Positions 31,477 through 42,566 of a stretch of 64,000 nt of DNA are shown piece after piece. How positions within the stretch are numbered: position 1 is the stretch's first letter; every line of letters starts with the position of its first letter. The stretch covers positions 17,556,501 through 17,620,500 of the forward strand of contig NW_026622841.1 of assembly GCF_023065955.2 (NCBI RefSeq). The letters run 5' to 3'. The notes below the pieces were generated by a model. The model had not been told where the DNA came from and ran no database searches. It saw only the letters and a list, made by a program, of their open reading frames with translations. The position numbers and the translations under genes were made by a program. This DNA comes from Ursus arctos. Taxonomy: Eukaryota > Chordata > Mammalia > Carnivora > Ursidae.

Positions 31477-32459
31477 CTTTTTTTTTTTAATGCATTAGGT
31501 TTTTTGGTTTGTTTCCAGTGATGGTCAGGGAGTACACATTCCAGAGATTCAGAGAGAGAGAGAGGGGGAAGGTTTGAGGTGCTCCCAGTTAGGCAGTCTA
31601 CTTTAGTTTTCTCTGTAGCCCCCGCTTTCTTTCCTCCTACCTTCGTTCCTCCCTCCCACAACTTATGGCCTCTTCAGAAGACTCAGAACTGCTATCATGT
31701 CTCTGTGGCAGCTCCCAGAGCTTCTGAGCTGAGCTGTCAGTCAAATTTCCCTTCTCCTCTGGAGAATCTGCCGGTGTTATGGAAGAAGGCGGGGAAGTGG
31801 GAAGAGGCGTGTGCGTCAGATGTGAATGCGCATGAAAATCTGTGAGAGAGAGAACAGGACCCCAGGGCCATAGGAGAACCTCCCCTGACCTCCCCAGGCA
31901 CCGATGGTTTCTGCCCCTCCAGCCTCCTGCAGACATTGCTCACTCCCCAGTTAGGCTCTGTCATTGTGTGTCTGCATACCTCACTAGGTGGTGGGCCCCA
32001 CAGTGCTGAGTATTGATTATTTTTACCCTCCCCCCCATTGCAGCACAGGCCCGAAATATAGTAGACACTGCATAAACACTTGCTGTATGGATGAGTGAGT
32101 GAATGAATGTTCTGTGTGTTTTGTGGGTCACGAGAAGGTTTTCTACAGCCCACATGATCATGTCACTCACTTGTTATGGTGTGGCATGCATAAGGATACG
32201 CTGTCCCCCTGAATGAATCCATTGACCTGTTTCTGAGTGTCAGTGGGTGGCTTTGATTGTTCTGTCTTGTCTGGGATAACCACAACGAAGCATTGCGTAC
32301 TGGCTGCTGGACTGTATGAAGCCAAAGGCAGTCCGGGTCTGTGCTGTCTGGACTGCCCCCTCGCCCACCACAATGAAGATTCTATCTTGCAATTCACAGT
32401 AGTTTAAAAACAGGAGCTTTTAGAAGAAGATGGGGGGGGGTGTCAGTCATGCATCCACT
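31477..32459. other. Unique noncoding stretch
   Basis: No gene supported. The segment 32041-32110 (GCCCGAAATATAGTAGACAC then TTGCTGTATGGATGAGTGAG) may be a LINE-2 3' end in plus orientation, weakly. Confidence 0.45.
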
Positions 32460-32635
32460 CCCCATGCGACACCAGGCAACAGCTTCACTGCTATTTTCAG
32501 TACCTTTTGAGTGGGAGATAGAACCCACCTCAAAGGGTTGGTGTTGGGATTACATGAAATAACATGTGGGAAGCGGTGACCACAGGGCTAAGCATACAAC
32601 AGGCACTCGATAAATGCTGGCAGTTATTACTAAGC
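32460..32635 (+). mobile_element. MIR SINE relic (3' two thirds)
   Basis: CCACCTCAAAGGGTTGGTGT, TGGGATTACATGAAATAACA, GGGCTAAGCATACAACAGGC and ACTCGATAAATGCTGGCAGT follow the MIR 3' order. Confidence 0.85.
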
Positions 32636-32924
32636 TACATCAAATTGTGACTGAACAGCTATGTTGGAGGAGACGGAAGGGGGAGGGCGGGAGAGAGAAA
32701 TAAGACTAGCTGCTGAGCTTCTGTAAAACACGCTGTGTTACTTGTAAGGCAGCGGAGGCCTTGGAGGCACTGGGGAGGGGAGGTGACTGGAAGAACAGGG
32801 CTCTTTTCCGGGCCTGTAATCACAGCACAGGAGAGCTCTCAACTAGGTCACTGAGCGAGACCGCTTTCTGCTCTCTCTGCTTTTGGATCTGAACAAAGTT
32901 CTGGAGATAGAAGGATTTTCATAT

Positions 32925-33450
32925 TGATCACTCAGTGCACATTGATTGAACACTACTGTCTGCCAGAGGATATAAAGATGAATTAGACACAGTTCCTGCC
33001 CCCCCGAGGAGTTCCCAACCTACTTGCAGAAACAAGGTAAAAACTCGGAAAAAGTTATATCTTAATCCAAGAGTTGAATACCACCCACCATGAGAGCAGT
33101 GCACGGCTTTTGCCTCGGGACCGGTAATGATAAGAACTCTGCTCCAGAGGAGGCAGAGATCCAGGTGGAGGGGCTGGCGAGAGAAGATGCCCCAGACAAA
33201 GAGGTGTGAGATGGAGTCTGGACCCCAAGGAGGACGGTCTCCTAGGGAGAACCTTGGAGAAATGGAAGCTGTCTTCTGGTGGCAGTCTGAATAGAAAGGA
33301 AGGTTCATGCAGGAGAGGAGAAGCCTGGGAGGGCAGGCCTGCAATGCTGAACCTGAGGGTCTGGAATACATTGGGAACCACGGGCAGCTTTTGAGCAGGA
33401 AAGTGACACCATGAATGTGATGTTTCCAGAACTTCCATTTAAGACTGTCC
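32925..33450 (-). mobile_element. LINE-2 relic, antisense
   Basis: Left end TGCACATTGATTGAACACTA, CTGTCTGCCAGAGGATATAA, AGATGAATTAGACACAGTTC is the antisense 3' end of LINE-2. Further right, GGCAGCTTTTGAGCAGGAAA then GTGACACCATGAATGTGAT matches another LINE-2 antisense landmark. The intervening 33060-33360 is diverged. A 177-codon minus-strand frame over this element lacks preserved LINE-2 motifs. Confidence 0.6.
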
Positions 33451-35364
33451 TGAGCATTCACACCTCCACTGTGAATATGAGACTCACACTTGGAAGAAGC
33501 TGGATGTCCCTACCTGGGGTCTTTTCCTGTGCCCCCAAGACCGCTAGGGGTTGGTTGCTGCTCACGCACCCCCCAGGTCCAGTTTTCTCAGGAGCTGTTT
33601 TCCAAAGTCTTCTGTGGCTTTCATTTGGGCTTCACCACAGCTGCTGCAGAGCGAGGAGCGTGACTCACCCAATAAGTTAGTGGCTGCTCTGGGGCTGACC
33701 TGTGCGCACATCCCAAGTTTTCTGAGCCCAAGTTCAGGGCACTGGATCCTACTGAAACAAGCTGACTCATGGAGCCATAACTGGTCTTGAGTGTTGGCTA
33801 CGAAAAGCTCATATGAGCTGAAGTCTTTAAAGCCTTTAAGGGAATTTTACATAATCAGAATATGAGCCATTTTCCCAAAACTTGTCCTCAAAATAGCTAA
33901 CAGGCATTTAGGAAATGACTCAAATAGGAAACGATACTTCAAGACACTTAAGGAAAGTTTGCCTTCAACCCTCCCGCACCCAACAGGCTGAGGTTGGGCC
34001 TCACACCTCAGGGTGGGACTGGTGAACGGTGTGTGGGAGCCAAGTGGACAGCTGGTCATCTGGACCTCCAATGAGAACAACCTTGTCCAGGGGGCCTGAG
34101 GGCAGAGTGGGGGATGTATTGCATGGCTGCCTTAAATATGACTTGCATAACCCTGGGGCTCCGCTGACTCTCCCAGGAAAAAACACATTTCAACCCCTTT
34201 GTGGCCCTTTTGGAGCCAGGTCTGGAGAGCATCCAAGAAGCTAAATAAGTAGGAAAGTAAGGAGGCAGAAACCCAATTTGGCAATTAGCCCACATCAGGC
34301 CAGGCAAGATGGATTTTCAACTTCAAGGAAATTGGCAAGAAGAGCAGAGGGAACCCTTACATTTTTCTTTCCCATTCTGGGTCTCCTTCCAGTGAGTTGA
34401 AAAATCTATTTTGCAAAATATATGGGTCCAGAAAGAACCCAAACCTAAGGAGAGTTTTTGCCATTTGATATATTGTCGCCTTTATTTAAAATGATGAAAG
34501 AGAGAAAATGTTTTTCAAAGTGACATCATTTATCTTATGATAATCAATGAAACCCTCATAAACTAATATATTAAAGAAAACATTTAAGTTCAAACCAGGC
34601 AAAAACGAAGAGGTCTTAGAGTAACCCCCAGGCTCCGAGGGGAGACATGGTAGTCTCCCCGGTTCTCCTTCCTTAGGTCAGCTGTGCTGGTGGTGTCATC
34701 ATTTTCTGGACACTCTTTCCTGCCCGTCAGGGTGGCTGATCACTGATAAACCACACCGCCACTACCGGCTCTTCCCCCTGCTTGTACTGTCATAAATATA
34801 ATAAGACCTACTTGCTACCCTCTGTGTGGGACTGACCTTGATATTACCAAGTGACCAAGGGCCAGCCCACCTCTGCCCACTTCTCTGGGCTCCCTTCTTT
34901 TCCAGGGCAGCCAACCAAGCAGGTTTGATTTTCTAGAAAATCGTCCACCAGGAGTACATGGGACCTCAGGCAAAAGTAGGTTCATCGTTTCCCTTCCTTG
35001 CCGTTCAAGGCGCATGCTGTCTATTCATGTTCTCCCAACTTGCCTGGCAGAGAGGAGGTGTTTGGAACAAACCTCTCCCTCCCGCTCCCACCTGTGCCCA
35101 CCGGCATGCAGGGTGCGGGGTGCGGGGGAAGCAGCGTGCACTGAGTCTGTCAGAAGAATCACTCCTGGGTACTTTTCCATTTTCAGTCATTTCTGACCCA
35201 GTTTCACATGCAGATGTCTCAAATGCAGTGGGAAAGCTGCAACATGGGTTGATTTGCCTTCCTGCTAAGGCTGGCTTCCCCGAGAACTGAGCAAGGAGAG
35301 CTGCCTTGTATTCTGTTTGGAATGAGGAGGCTTCAGCCCTGGTTTAGCTTTCTGTGGAGGCAGA
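33451..35364. other. Long unique stretch
   Basis: No gene recognised. The AT-rich 34440-34610 portion (for example TTGATATATTGTCGCCTTTA) is repeat-free and could be a conserved noncoding element. GC-richer 34620-35290 has several short frames on both strands without domains. Confidence 0.45.
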
Positions 35365-35605
35365 GGGGTCTTATCTCTTTCTTTTTTTTTTCTTTTTTAA
35401 AGATTTATTTGTTTATTTATTTTGAGAGAGCGCGCGAGTGGGGAGAGGGGAGAGGGAGAAAGGGAATCTCAAGCAGATTCCCTGCTGAGCATGGAGCCCC
35501 ACGCGGGGCTCGATCCCAGGACCCTGAGATCATGACTTGAGCCAAAACCCAGAGTCTGCCGCTTAATGGACTGAGCCACTCAGGTGCCCCGGGGTCATTA
35601 TCTTT
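35365..35605 (-). mobile_element. CAN-SINE
   Basis: Minus-strand SINE with a T-rich tail (TTTTTTTTTCTTTTTTAAAG then ATTTATTTGTTTATTTATTT), purine-rich body, GGGGCTCGATCCCAGGACCC segment and a head ending CACTCAGGTGCCCC near 35590. Imperfect direct repeats GGGGTCTTATCTCTTT (35365-35380) and GGGGTCATTATCTTTTT (from 35591) flank it, showing an older insertion. Confidence 0.9.
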
Positions 35606-38519
35606 TTGAATGTGATCTGAGAATACTACAAGACATTTGCCACCGAATATCTTACCAAAGTATCTCAGTGCTTGAAGTGTCACCGTGGTGTGTTATGCAT
35701 ATAGATCAAGTATTGCTTGCTTACTTTCTTAAAAAAAAAAAAGTGTGTGTGTGCGAAGTGGGCGGGGGGGGGGGGGAGTCTCTGTCCTTGAGAACTTCTT
35801 GGCATCTTCTTGTAACATGCAAGATCTCTTGAGGGCAACACACTGAGTGTGCAGACTCCAAGGGCGAATGACTGGATGACCCGGCAGCCGTCTTCCCTCT
35901 GAGGACTCGGGCCATAGAACTTCCTCTTTAATCCCTTCCCTGGATGCTAAGGGTTATCCGAGGATCCTGGGACACTGTGGACACTTCTGCTTGCTTCTTC
36001 ATCATTGGTCCTCACAAGAACCCTGTGGTGGAAGCAGGAGGGAGGCTGAAGCCCTGGGATGAATAGCTAGCTGCCGGGGGTCCCACAGCTAGTGAGCTGT
36101 GACATCTCGGACCTCACCAATTGCAGACCCCGAACAAGAAGGAGGGTGGCTCTCCTCTGTCTTCTCTGATGCAGGGACTGGTCAGCACAGCCTCCCCGAG
36201 CTTCCGCTATACCTGCCCCCGCCGCCCCCACTGTGCCGCAGACCGGGAACTGCTGTCCCAGCCAGCGGCCAGCTCTTTGTTCCACACTAACGAAGCATGT
36301 TCTATGGGGAGCTGGGGGTTCCACTTCGATTTTCAGGACCTACCAATAACGCTCTACAGCACATTGTTTGCTAGAAATTACCCAGAGTTCAGCTCTCCCG
36401 GTCTCATTCTGCTCTACGGAAAGAAGCCACAGTCACAATCGATGGGTTTTCCGTGGTCTCTGACTGTCCACTAGCTCTTATTTTGCGGGCTTTATTTTGC
36501 TTATGCAGTCCCAGCTGTGATTATCAATATGTGCATTCAAACCACTCCTGGCTCTGATTGTGGCAACAGTAATAAGATTTGGGGGAGGGGCTGTGGATCT
36601 ACCACTCTCTGACAAGGTTACAGTCTCTGGATTGAGGGAGCAGAAAGGAGGGAGGGAGGGAGAGCATGTGACAGAGCTCCGAGAGGAGGGAGGGCAAGCA
36701 GAGTAGGGGCCATACCAGCCATGATGATGCTGTGAGCCACTCCATTTCAATGCTTTGAGCAACCTCAAGTCCTAACACATCTGTCTCTGAGCTCAGACTT
36801 TCTGCATTCACAGACCAAACCCCTTGCTCCAGCCCTTCCCGGTTACACTTTCAATCCTTTAAATACAGTCAGATGAAACCAGTGCGTTGCAAGATAAATG
36901 AACATGTTCAAGCAATTACCAAGGCTTTATGATAATGCCGGTACAAGGGGCTTAAGCGTGGAGTCTAGAGGAGAGAGAAACGAACTTCTGAATTCCTCAC
37001 GTTGTCTTTGAAAGTCTTACAGTGAAAGAGAAAGGTTTCCCAGCTGGAGTGGGAATAGGGGTGGGGGCCAACTGATTTGCAGTTCCCAAGCTGGTCTGGA
37101 ATTTCTTTCAAATCTTCCATCAGACCCGTTTCTTTAGCAAGCACCTTCATATCTAATTTATGCAGATGTTCTTATTTATCCCTCTGGTAAGTCACCTAAG
37201 CAAATGTCTAGATTTATGGTTCTCTTGGATATTCAGAGTTGGCCAATAACTTGTCTAGGCTCCTAGGTGGGCCTAAAAATATCTTGGAGTGTGTGAGTGT
37301 TGTGTATATGTGCGTAAATATTGCTGGTGGGAGTTGTAATTCGAGTCAGACACAGCCATAGGAGACATGCAGAATTCAATCAGTTATTATATTAATATCC
37401 ATACCAGTTGCAAAGCCCTAACAGAGAGGAAGAATAAAAAATAAATCAGAATGGAATGGAGTGGCGAATAGATTATTGAACCCAATCAAGTATGTGGTTA
37501 CCTGAGGAGAGGGTGCAGACATTGCATGACTTAAAAATTATCTAAATCATAACCCGAGGAGAACCAGGACTACATGATCATTCCATTCCTTGAGTTTTAC
37601 AAACTGTGAGTAGTGACTGAAAACATGACTTCAGCCTGGATGCTGGAGTGGCAGACAAGAATCTGGTCAATTTATGGTTAACACCTCTAGTCGTTTAAGA
37701 AATCGCAGCCAGCAGAGGTGGGGGGAAAGCCTGGGAAAGTTAACGCCCCCAAATTTATTTAGGATGATAAAATTATTTTCTTAGAATGCAAGCATATTTT
37801 AAACCAGGGGTTTTTAAAGTTAAAAATTAAACCGTTAACATTGGCATTTTGTATTAGGAAATTCTTTGCATATATGGTATCTTACATTTGTCATGTTTAA
37901 AGAGAATTTGTCCTTCATAGTAATTGTTAAATTTTGTGATACTAGCTTAAAATGTGAACTGAGTGATTCATCAAACTTGTGCTCTTAAATGGAAATCTTA
38001 TAAAATTAACATACAGGGTTAAAACATTTAGGAGAACTTAAGGTTTACCATACTCATATGTTTAATTTATTAGATTTATAAGGATGTAAGTAGCTGGGAG
38101 GTTTTTGTTTATTAAATCAGTCAAATGAGGTACTTAAAAAGGAAATAGAACATTGTAAATTTATAACTGCCATTTAAAATGTTTAAAGGAATTTAATTAA
38201 CCAAGTTTATAAATGGAATCAACCATGAATCAAAGTGTCCCTTAAAGTGGTTGTTAAAATTTGTGAGACTTTCATATAGAATAATGAGATTTATAGGCTA
38301 AATGTAAAAGTCCAAGTTAGAAACAGGTTTTTAAATTTGGCTCTTTAAGGAGAAACAGTAGAGCATAGCTAGTCTCTCTCTGTCCTATCTCCACCTCTTA
38401 AAACACACACATATGCACACTGGGTTTTTTTGCACATTATAGCCAAGCAATAAATCTATTTTTATGTTAATCATCTTCAAATGTGAAAGACAACTGTGCT
38501 TTGAATTATGGTGTGGTAA
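35606..38519. other. Long unique stretch, AT-rich on the right
   Basis: No gene supported. Poly(G) of 13 bases at 35764-35776 follows GTGTGTGTGCG. A GC-rich patch at 36200-36260 (CTGCCCCCGCCGCCCCCACT) is not accompanied by a CpG island of useful length. From about 37700 to 38350 the sequence is strongly AT-rich, lacks recognisable repeats and has runs such as TTTTTAAAGTTAAAAATTAA. Confidence 0.45.
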
Positions 38520-38640
38520 AGCTAGAAGAGACCCTGGTTATCATCCTGATCAAACTCTCCCATTTTACAAATGATGGAACCGAGGCCGGGAAATCATTGG
38601 CGACTTGCCCAGGTCTAGATTTGAGTGACCTAATCCTAGT
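38520..38640 (-). mobile_element. Ancient MIR/LINE-like fragment, antisense
   Basis: AGCTAGAAGAGACCCTGGTT, ATCATCCTGATCAAACTCTC and CCCATTTTACAAATGATGGA then ACCGAGGCC are the usual text of an old mammalian interspersed repeat containing the reverse of the MIR-like ATCTGTAAAATGGG motif. The exact family is not determined. Confidence 0.55.
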
Positions 38641-38709
38641 CTTCAGATGAGACTTCAGGGCTCATTAGGTCTACCATATTGCTTTTCTGGTTCAAGGATA
38701 CTGTGAACA

Positions 38710-38879
38710 GAATTCTCTTTTGGGGCGGGTCCAAATGTTTTGGATCTAGATAGAGGAGCTTGTTACATAACCATGTGAATGTATTAAATGCCACTGAATT
38801 GTACATTTTAAAATGGTTCATTTTATGTTTTATGAATTTCACCGTGATAAAAAAAAATCTTAAAAAAAAAAAAAAGAAT
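38710..38879 (+). mobile_element. L1 3' end
   Basis: CCAAATGTTTTGGATCTAGA, TAACCATGTGAATGTATTAA, ATGCCACTGAATTGTACATT and TTAAAATGGTTCATTTTATG then TTTCACCGTGATAAAAAA form the terminal 3' UTR of an old mammalian L1 with a degenerate A tail. Confidence 0.9.
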
Positions 38880-38883
38880 ACAG

Positions 38884-39055
38884 GGGCGCCTGGGTGGCTC
38901 AGTTGGTTAAGCGGCTGCCTTCAGCTCAGGTCATGATCCCAGCATCATGGGATTGAGCCCCACAACAGGCTCCCCACTTAGCAGGGAGTCTGCTTCTCCC
39001 TCCCCCTGCTCTTTCTCCCTCTCTCCCTCTCAAATAAATTAATTTTTTAAAAAAG
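38884..39055 (+). mobile_element. CAN-SINE placed at an L1 poly(A) tail
   Basis: Plus-strand SINE: GGGGCGCCTGGGTGGCTCAG head, GGGATTGAGCCCC B box, short CT-rich body and TCAAATAAATTAATTTTTTA tail. It landed within the A-rich end of the preceding L1, so target duplications (A-rich GAATA/GAAAATA type) are not clear-cut. Confidence 0.92.
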
Positions 39056-39484
39056 AAAATAATGAGAATAAATTCTGTCAAAGCCCATTATTAACTGTAC
39101 AGGAGTAAATCCACTTGAACAGCATTTACCCCCAAGGCCAATGTTATTAATTCAGTCCCCCAATATCGTGGTGGTCTGCTGTAGAACACCGGGTAAATAA
39201 GGCTCTATGTATTGGCTTTTATCTCTCTTCAGTTTTAAGACAGGCACTGTTGTTTCCAGGGTACTGTAATGTCGGGGAATTATGTTGAAGCCATCCTTAA
39301 CTCCTCTAGCCCGCATTGATCTTTCCCTTCTCTGAAACTCCAGCACTTACAGCCTGAACCAGATGATTTAGAACTTAATTATGTTCTATCTTGTGCTGTT
39401 CTTTAATTGTTTGATGTAGGATAATCTTGTCTTGCAATAAGACTCTAAGAACTTTGAAGTTAGAGACTCTGTCTTATATTCACT

Positions 39485-39610
39485 TATTAATGCTTTCATG
39501 CATGCATTCAACAAACACTTTTAACCACCAGTTATGTGCCAGGAGCCGAGGGCACGGAGGATAGCATGTTGCATCAACTGATGACAAGGAGTTCAGGGTC
39601 TGTATCAACG
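39485..39610 (-). mobile_element. LINE-2 3' end, antisense
   Basis: CATGCATTCAACAAACACTT, CAGTTATGTGCCAGGAGCCG and AGGGCACGGAGGATAGCATG follow antisense LINE-2 3' landmarks (caacaaacatttattgagc, tgtgccaggcact). Confidence 0.7.
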
Positions 39611-39739
39611 TCCCCGTGGGGCCCAGTGTGGCAGGGGACATGTGGGTACACCAGCATCTAGACTTCTAGCTGAGAGACTGTCTCACTCCAGATGCCCTCT
39701 CCTTGGGCCCCGTGTCCTAAGGAAGGGCATGGAACTCTC

Positions 39740-40460
39740 GATCAGAACCTCAGCTATCCTGATCAGTCCCCTCCCTTGCCCTTCGTGTCTTGGTCCCCGC
39801 TCATGCTCCCTGGTGCCTCCCTCGCCTGGACTCTGCAGCTGCCGTTGACCCCATCTCCCCACAGCCCGCTCCACTCTCTGCTTGCCTCCTCTCCTTATTG
39901 CAGCCAGAAGGATCTTTCTCCAACTCAGTCTGAGTCTATCACTCTCTTACTTTAAAACTTCCCCCTGTCCTCGCAGCACCCTTAGGAGAAATGAAGCCCA
40001 GACCTTCAGTAAGGATGTGCGGAGACCTTGGTGATCCCTCCAGCCTTATCTCTCCCCATGTCCCCCATCATCATCCATCGTCCCAGGTCCAGCTATACTT
40101 TTCACTGTTCTGCCCACGGCACCCAGCTCTCCTCCCTCCACCCCCTGCGCATGTTCTTCCTTCGCCCTGCAGCCCTCTTCTCTCCTTCCCTTCTCCCCCG
40201 CGGGGTTTGCCTGCTAACTCTGGCCTATCCCCTAACGCTTAGCTTTGACGTGGTTTCTTTCTCACGGAGCTCCACTCCTGACCTCCCTCAAGAGCTCAGG
40301 AGCCCTTCCTCACCCTCTGCTCCCTATGCTGAGGTTCTTCCCACAGTGTGTGAGACATCCTGCTCCCCCATCTGCATCCTTTTTGTCCTCTGGACTCCCT
40401 GCTGCATGGGACTAGGCGGGGACTAGGTCTGTGTATTTATGACTGTCATCCCCAGGAAAT
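39740..40460 (+). mobile_element. LINE-2 3' half
   Basis: From TTATTGCAGCCAGAAGGATC at 39896 the LINE-2 order is clear: TTTCTCCAACTCAGTCTGAG, CTTACTTTAAAACTTCCCCC, GGTGATCCCTCCAGCCTTAT, CATGTTCTTCCTTCGCCCTG, CTCCACTCCTGACCTCCCTC and GGGGACTAGGTCTGTGTATT. About 700 bp is preserved without an intact frame. The left edge is uncertain. Confidence 0.75.
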
Positions 40461-41796
40461 CCCTGTTGAAGGAACTGCTACGGATCCCAATGAAGACAGG
40501 AGTGCGCTAAAGGAAAAAACCCGCCTGGATGGTTACCTGTCTCTGAAAGCTGGAAACCATCTCCTTCCTGGATGAATGGTTGCACAGACCAGCTCCTTGA
40601 GTTTTTTTACTCTCACCCGAAAGAACTCTTTAGCAGGGTGGGGACACCTGGCCCTGATTGTGACAATCTGAAGGAAACCTGGAGGTCCAGAACAAAGTGG
40701 GTCTGGAGTCGAGGAAGACCAGGGGAAGAACTGACAGCCTGGGCCCAGGAGAGGGCAGGCTTGCAAGGGGGGCAAGGGGGCCGGAGAGCTGAGGGCAAAT
40801 ACTCAGTTTGACCTACTCAAGAGTTCAGTATGGGGCCTCCTGCACCCACAGTTAGCTTTGGGGCACCCAGGAGGGGTCTCCTATTGTGAGCAGGCAGGAC
40901 TGCGGAGTTTTATACCCACTGGCTGACAGCACTGTCACTCCCATCTTGCGCCCTGGGGACAAGGGGTGGGGAACTCGGCAGATTTCAACTCCAGCAATGC
41001 CCAGCATGCACTGTGACCCTCCAGGCCATCCACACGCAGGTGCTCAGCTGTATGATGTGGTTCTAGCAGTACCAGAAGGCTCAGGGTCCCCAAATGTTCT
41101 CTCACGCCTGACAGCCCTGCCCTCCCACCTTGGTTAGAGCTGCCTCCCTTCCGCTCAAAGCTTGGGTGCATTTAAAATGCTGATGTCCCATTGGATGGAT
41201 GCCGGGTGGGGGACAAGTGAGAGATCTGCGACCAGGCTCTAGGAGGGTGTGCTGGGAAGAAGCCAGGGGGTGATGCCAGCAGCCCCAGCAAGTGCCAAGA
41301 GCAGCGGGGAGGGCACTGTGCTCAGACTGGGGAACTGGGGGCCCTAAGGAGCAAGGTCAAAGTCCTCTCCTTCACCACATGAGGGCCAGTCCTGGCCACT
41401 CACCGTCGCCGCTTCCTCTCAGTAGCCCTGGGTGGTGACCAGGCACTGTCTCTGTTGAACTCAGTGACATTGGACTGTGGCTCCTCCCTGCCCTCAGTTT
41501 AGGAAGAACTCCCTAAACTCGCTCTCAGCATTTTGGGATGTTATTCTGGGATGCCAATACCAAGGTGGAGGATTTTCCCACGAGGGGAATAGCATGAGAA
41601 AATTCTGGCCTGGGAACACCGGCGACAGGCCCAGAGTTCCGGCCAGCCCTCACAGTTCAGAACCCGGAGCAAAAGAATGAGGTAGCAGGACTGGCTCTTG
41701 GCAGACAAAGCCCGATTTTCTTCATGATGAGAGGCTGTACTTTGCCCAGCACAGAGGAAAGCCTGACAGACATTCCCTGTGTTCCTGTTGGTTCTT
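40461..41796. other. GC-richer unique stretch
   Basis: No gene supported. Overlapping frames at 40533-40811 and 40886-41171 on both strands are mutually exclusive and lack domains. Confidence 0.45.
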
Positions 41797-41993
41797 TTTT
41801 TTTTTTTTAATAATTTTTTATTATGTTATGTTAGTCACCATACAGTACATCCTTAGTTTTTGATGTAGTGTTCCATGATTCATTATTTGCATATAACACC
41901 CAGTGCTCCTTGCAATACGTGCCCTCCTTAATACCCATCACCAGCCTATCCCAATCCCCCACCTCCCTCCCCTCCGAAGCCCTCAGTTTGTTG
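41797..41993 (-). mobile_element. 5'-truncated carnivoran L1
   Basis: Poly(T) (41797-41808) then TTTTTTATTATGTTATGTTA, GTCACCATACAGTACATCCT and GTGCTCCTTGCAATACGTGC up to CCTCAGTTTGTT. It is the same L1 family as 9168-9541 but shorter (about 195 bp). I see no convincing target duplication. Confidence 0.9.
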
Positions 41994-42380
41994 CGAGGAG
42001 AAAGATACATCCTTGTGCATTCCTGCCCAGCCTGGCTTGCTGCCTTGGGAGGGAGAGCTGCATAGATGACACCAGCCTAATCCCCTTAATCACCTAATGG
42101 GTATTTTAAGTTGGCTTGTTAATGCCTCGTCATCCCTATTCCAAATTACTTCCCACCTCTTTTCTCTCTGTGCTGGGGCTCGGGAGTCAGGGGTTTGTCA
42201 CCAAGGCCCTGTGAGCAGGGACTGTGGCTTCAGTGAGCTGTGGATTTACTTAGAGGTGTCCCCTGCCCCCAGAAGCCAGTTAGACAGCAGCTTCTCCCTG
42301 CCGCTTCTCCACCTCCCTATTAAATTGCTCAGAGGGGAGATCAATGGGCCCAACAGAAATTGTATTTATCTTCCTCGCTC

Positions 42381-42395
42381 GGGGGGGGGGGGGGG
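42381..42395 (+). repeat. Poly(G)15 run
   Basis: Fifteen consecutive G bases between CTCGCTC and TCTTTGCC. Such runs are unstable in sequencing and in vivo, so the exact count is doubtful. Confidence 0.85.
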
Positions 42396-42444
42396 TCTTT
42401 GCCGCCACGGCATCCTGCCAGCTATGGTTATAATTGTGGCACCG

Positions 42445-42460
42445 GCACCAGAGGGCAGTG
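42445..42460 (+). promoter_or_regulatory. CTCF-like motif
   Basis: GGCACCAGAGGGCAGTG contains GCACCAGAGGGCAG, which fits the CTCF core except the first position. It is in unique DNA and points in the plus orientation, opposite to the motif at 15290. Confidence 0.45.
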
Positions 42461-42531
42461 GGTGTGGGAGAAGGAACTCCCAGCACAAGCCAGAGGGGCC
42501 TCCTCTTGGCTTTGTCAGCATCGCACTGAAA

Positions 42532-42566
42532 GATATCACGACATGTGATTTGACATCACGGCATGT
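42532..42566 (+). promoter_or_regulatory. Phased direct repeat GAYATCACGRCATGT
   Basis: GATATCACGACATGT (42532-42546) and GACATCACGGCATGT (42552-42566) match at 13 of 15 positions and start exactly 20 bp apart, close to two helical turns, so paired factors would face the same side. The factor is unknown. Confidence 0.45.

Noticed and set aside
32928..33461. 177-codon minus-strand open frame
   Set aside because: It overlaps an antisense LINE-2 relic without preserved LINE-2 protein motifs, so it is an accidental frame.
36200..36260. CpG island promoter
   Set aside because: The GC-rich patch is only about 60 bp and the flanks are CpG-poor, so it does not qualify as an island.
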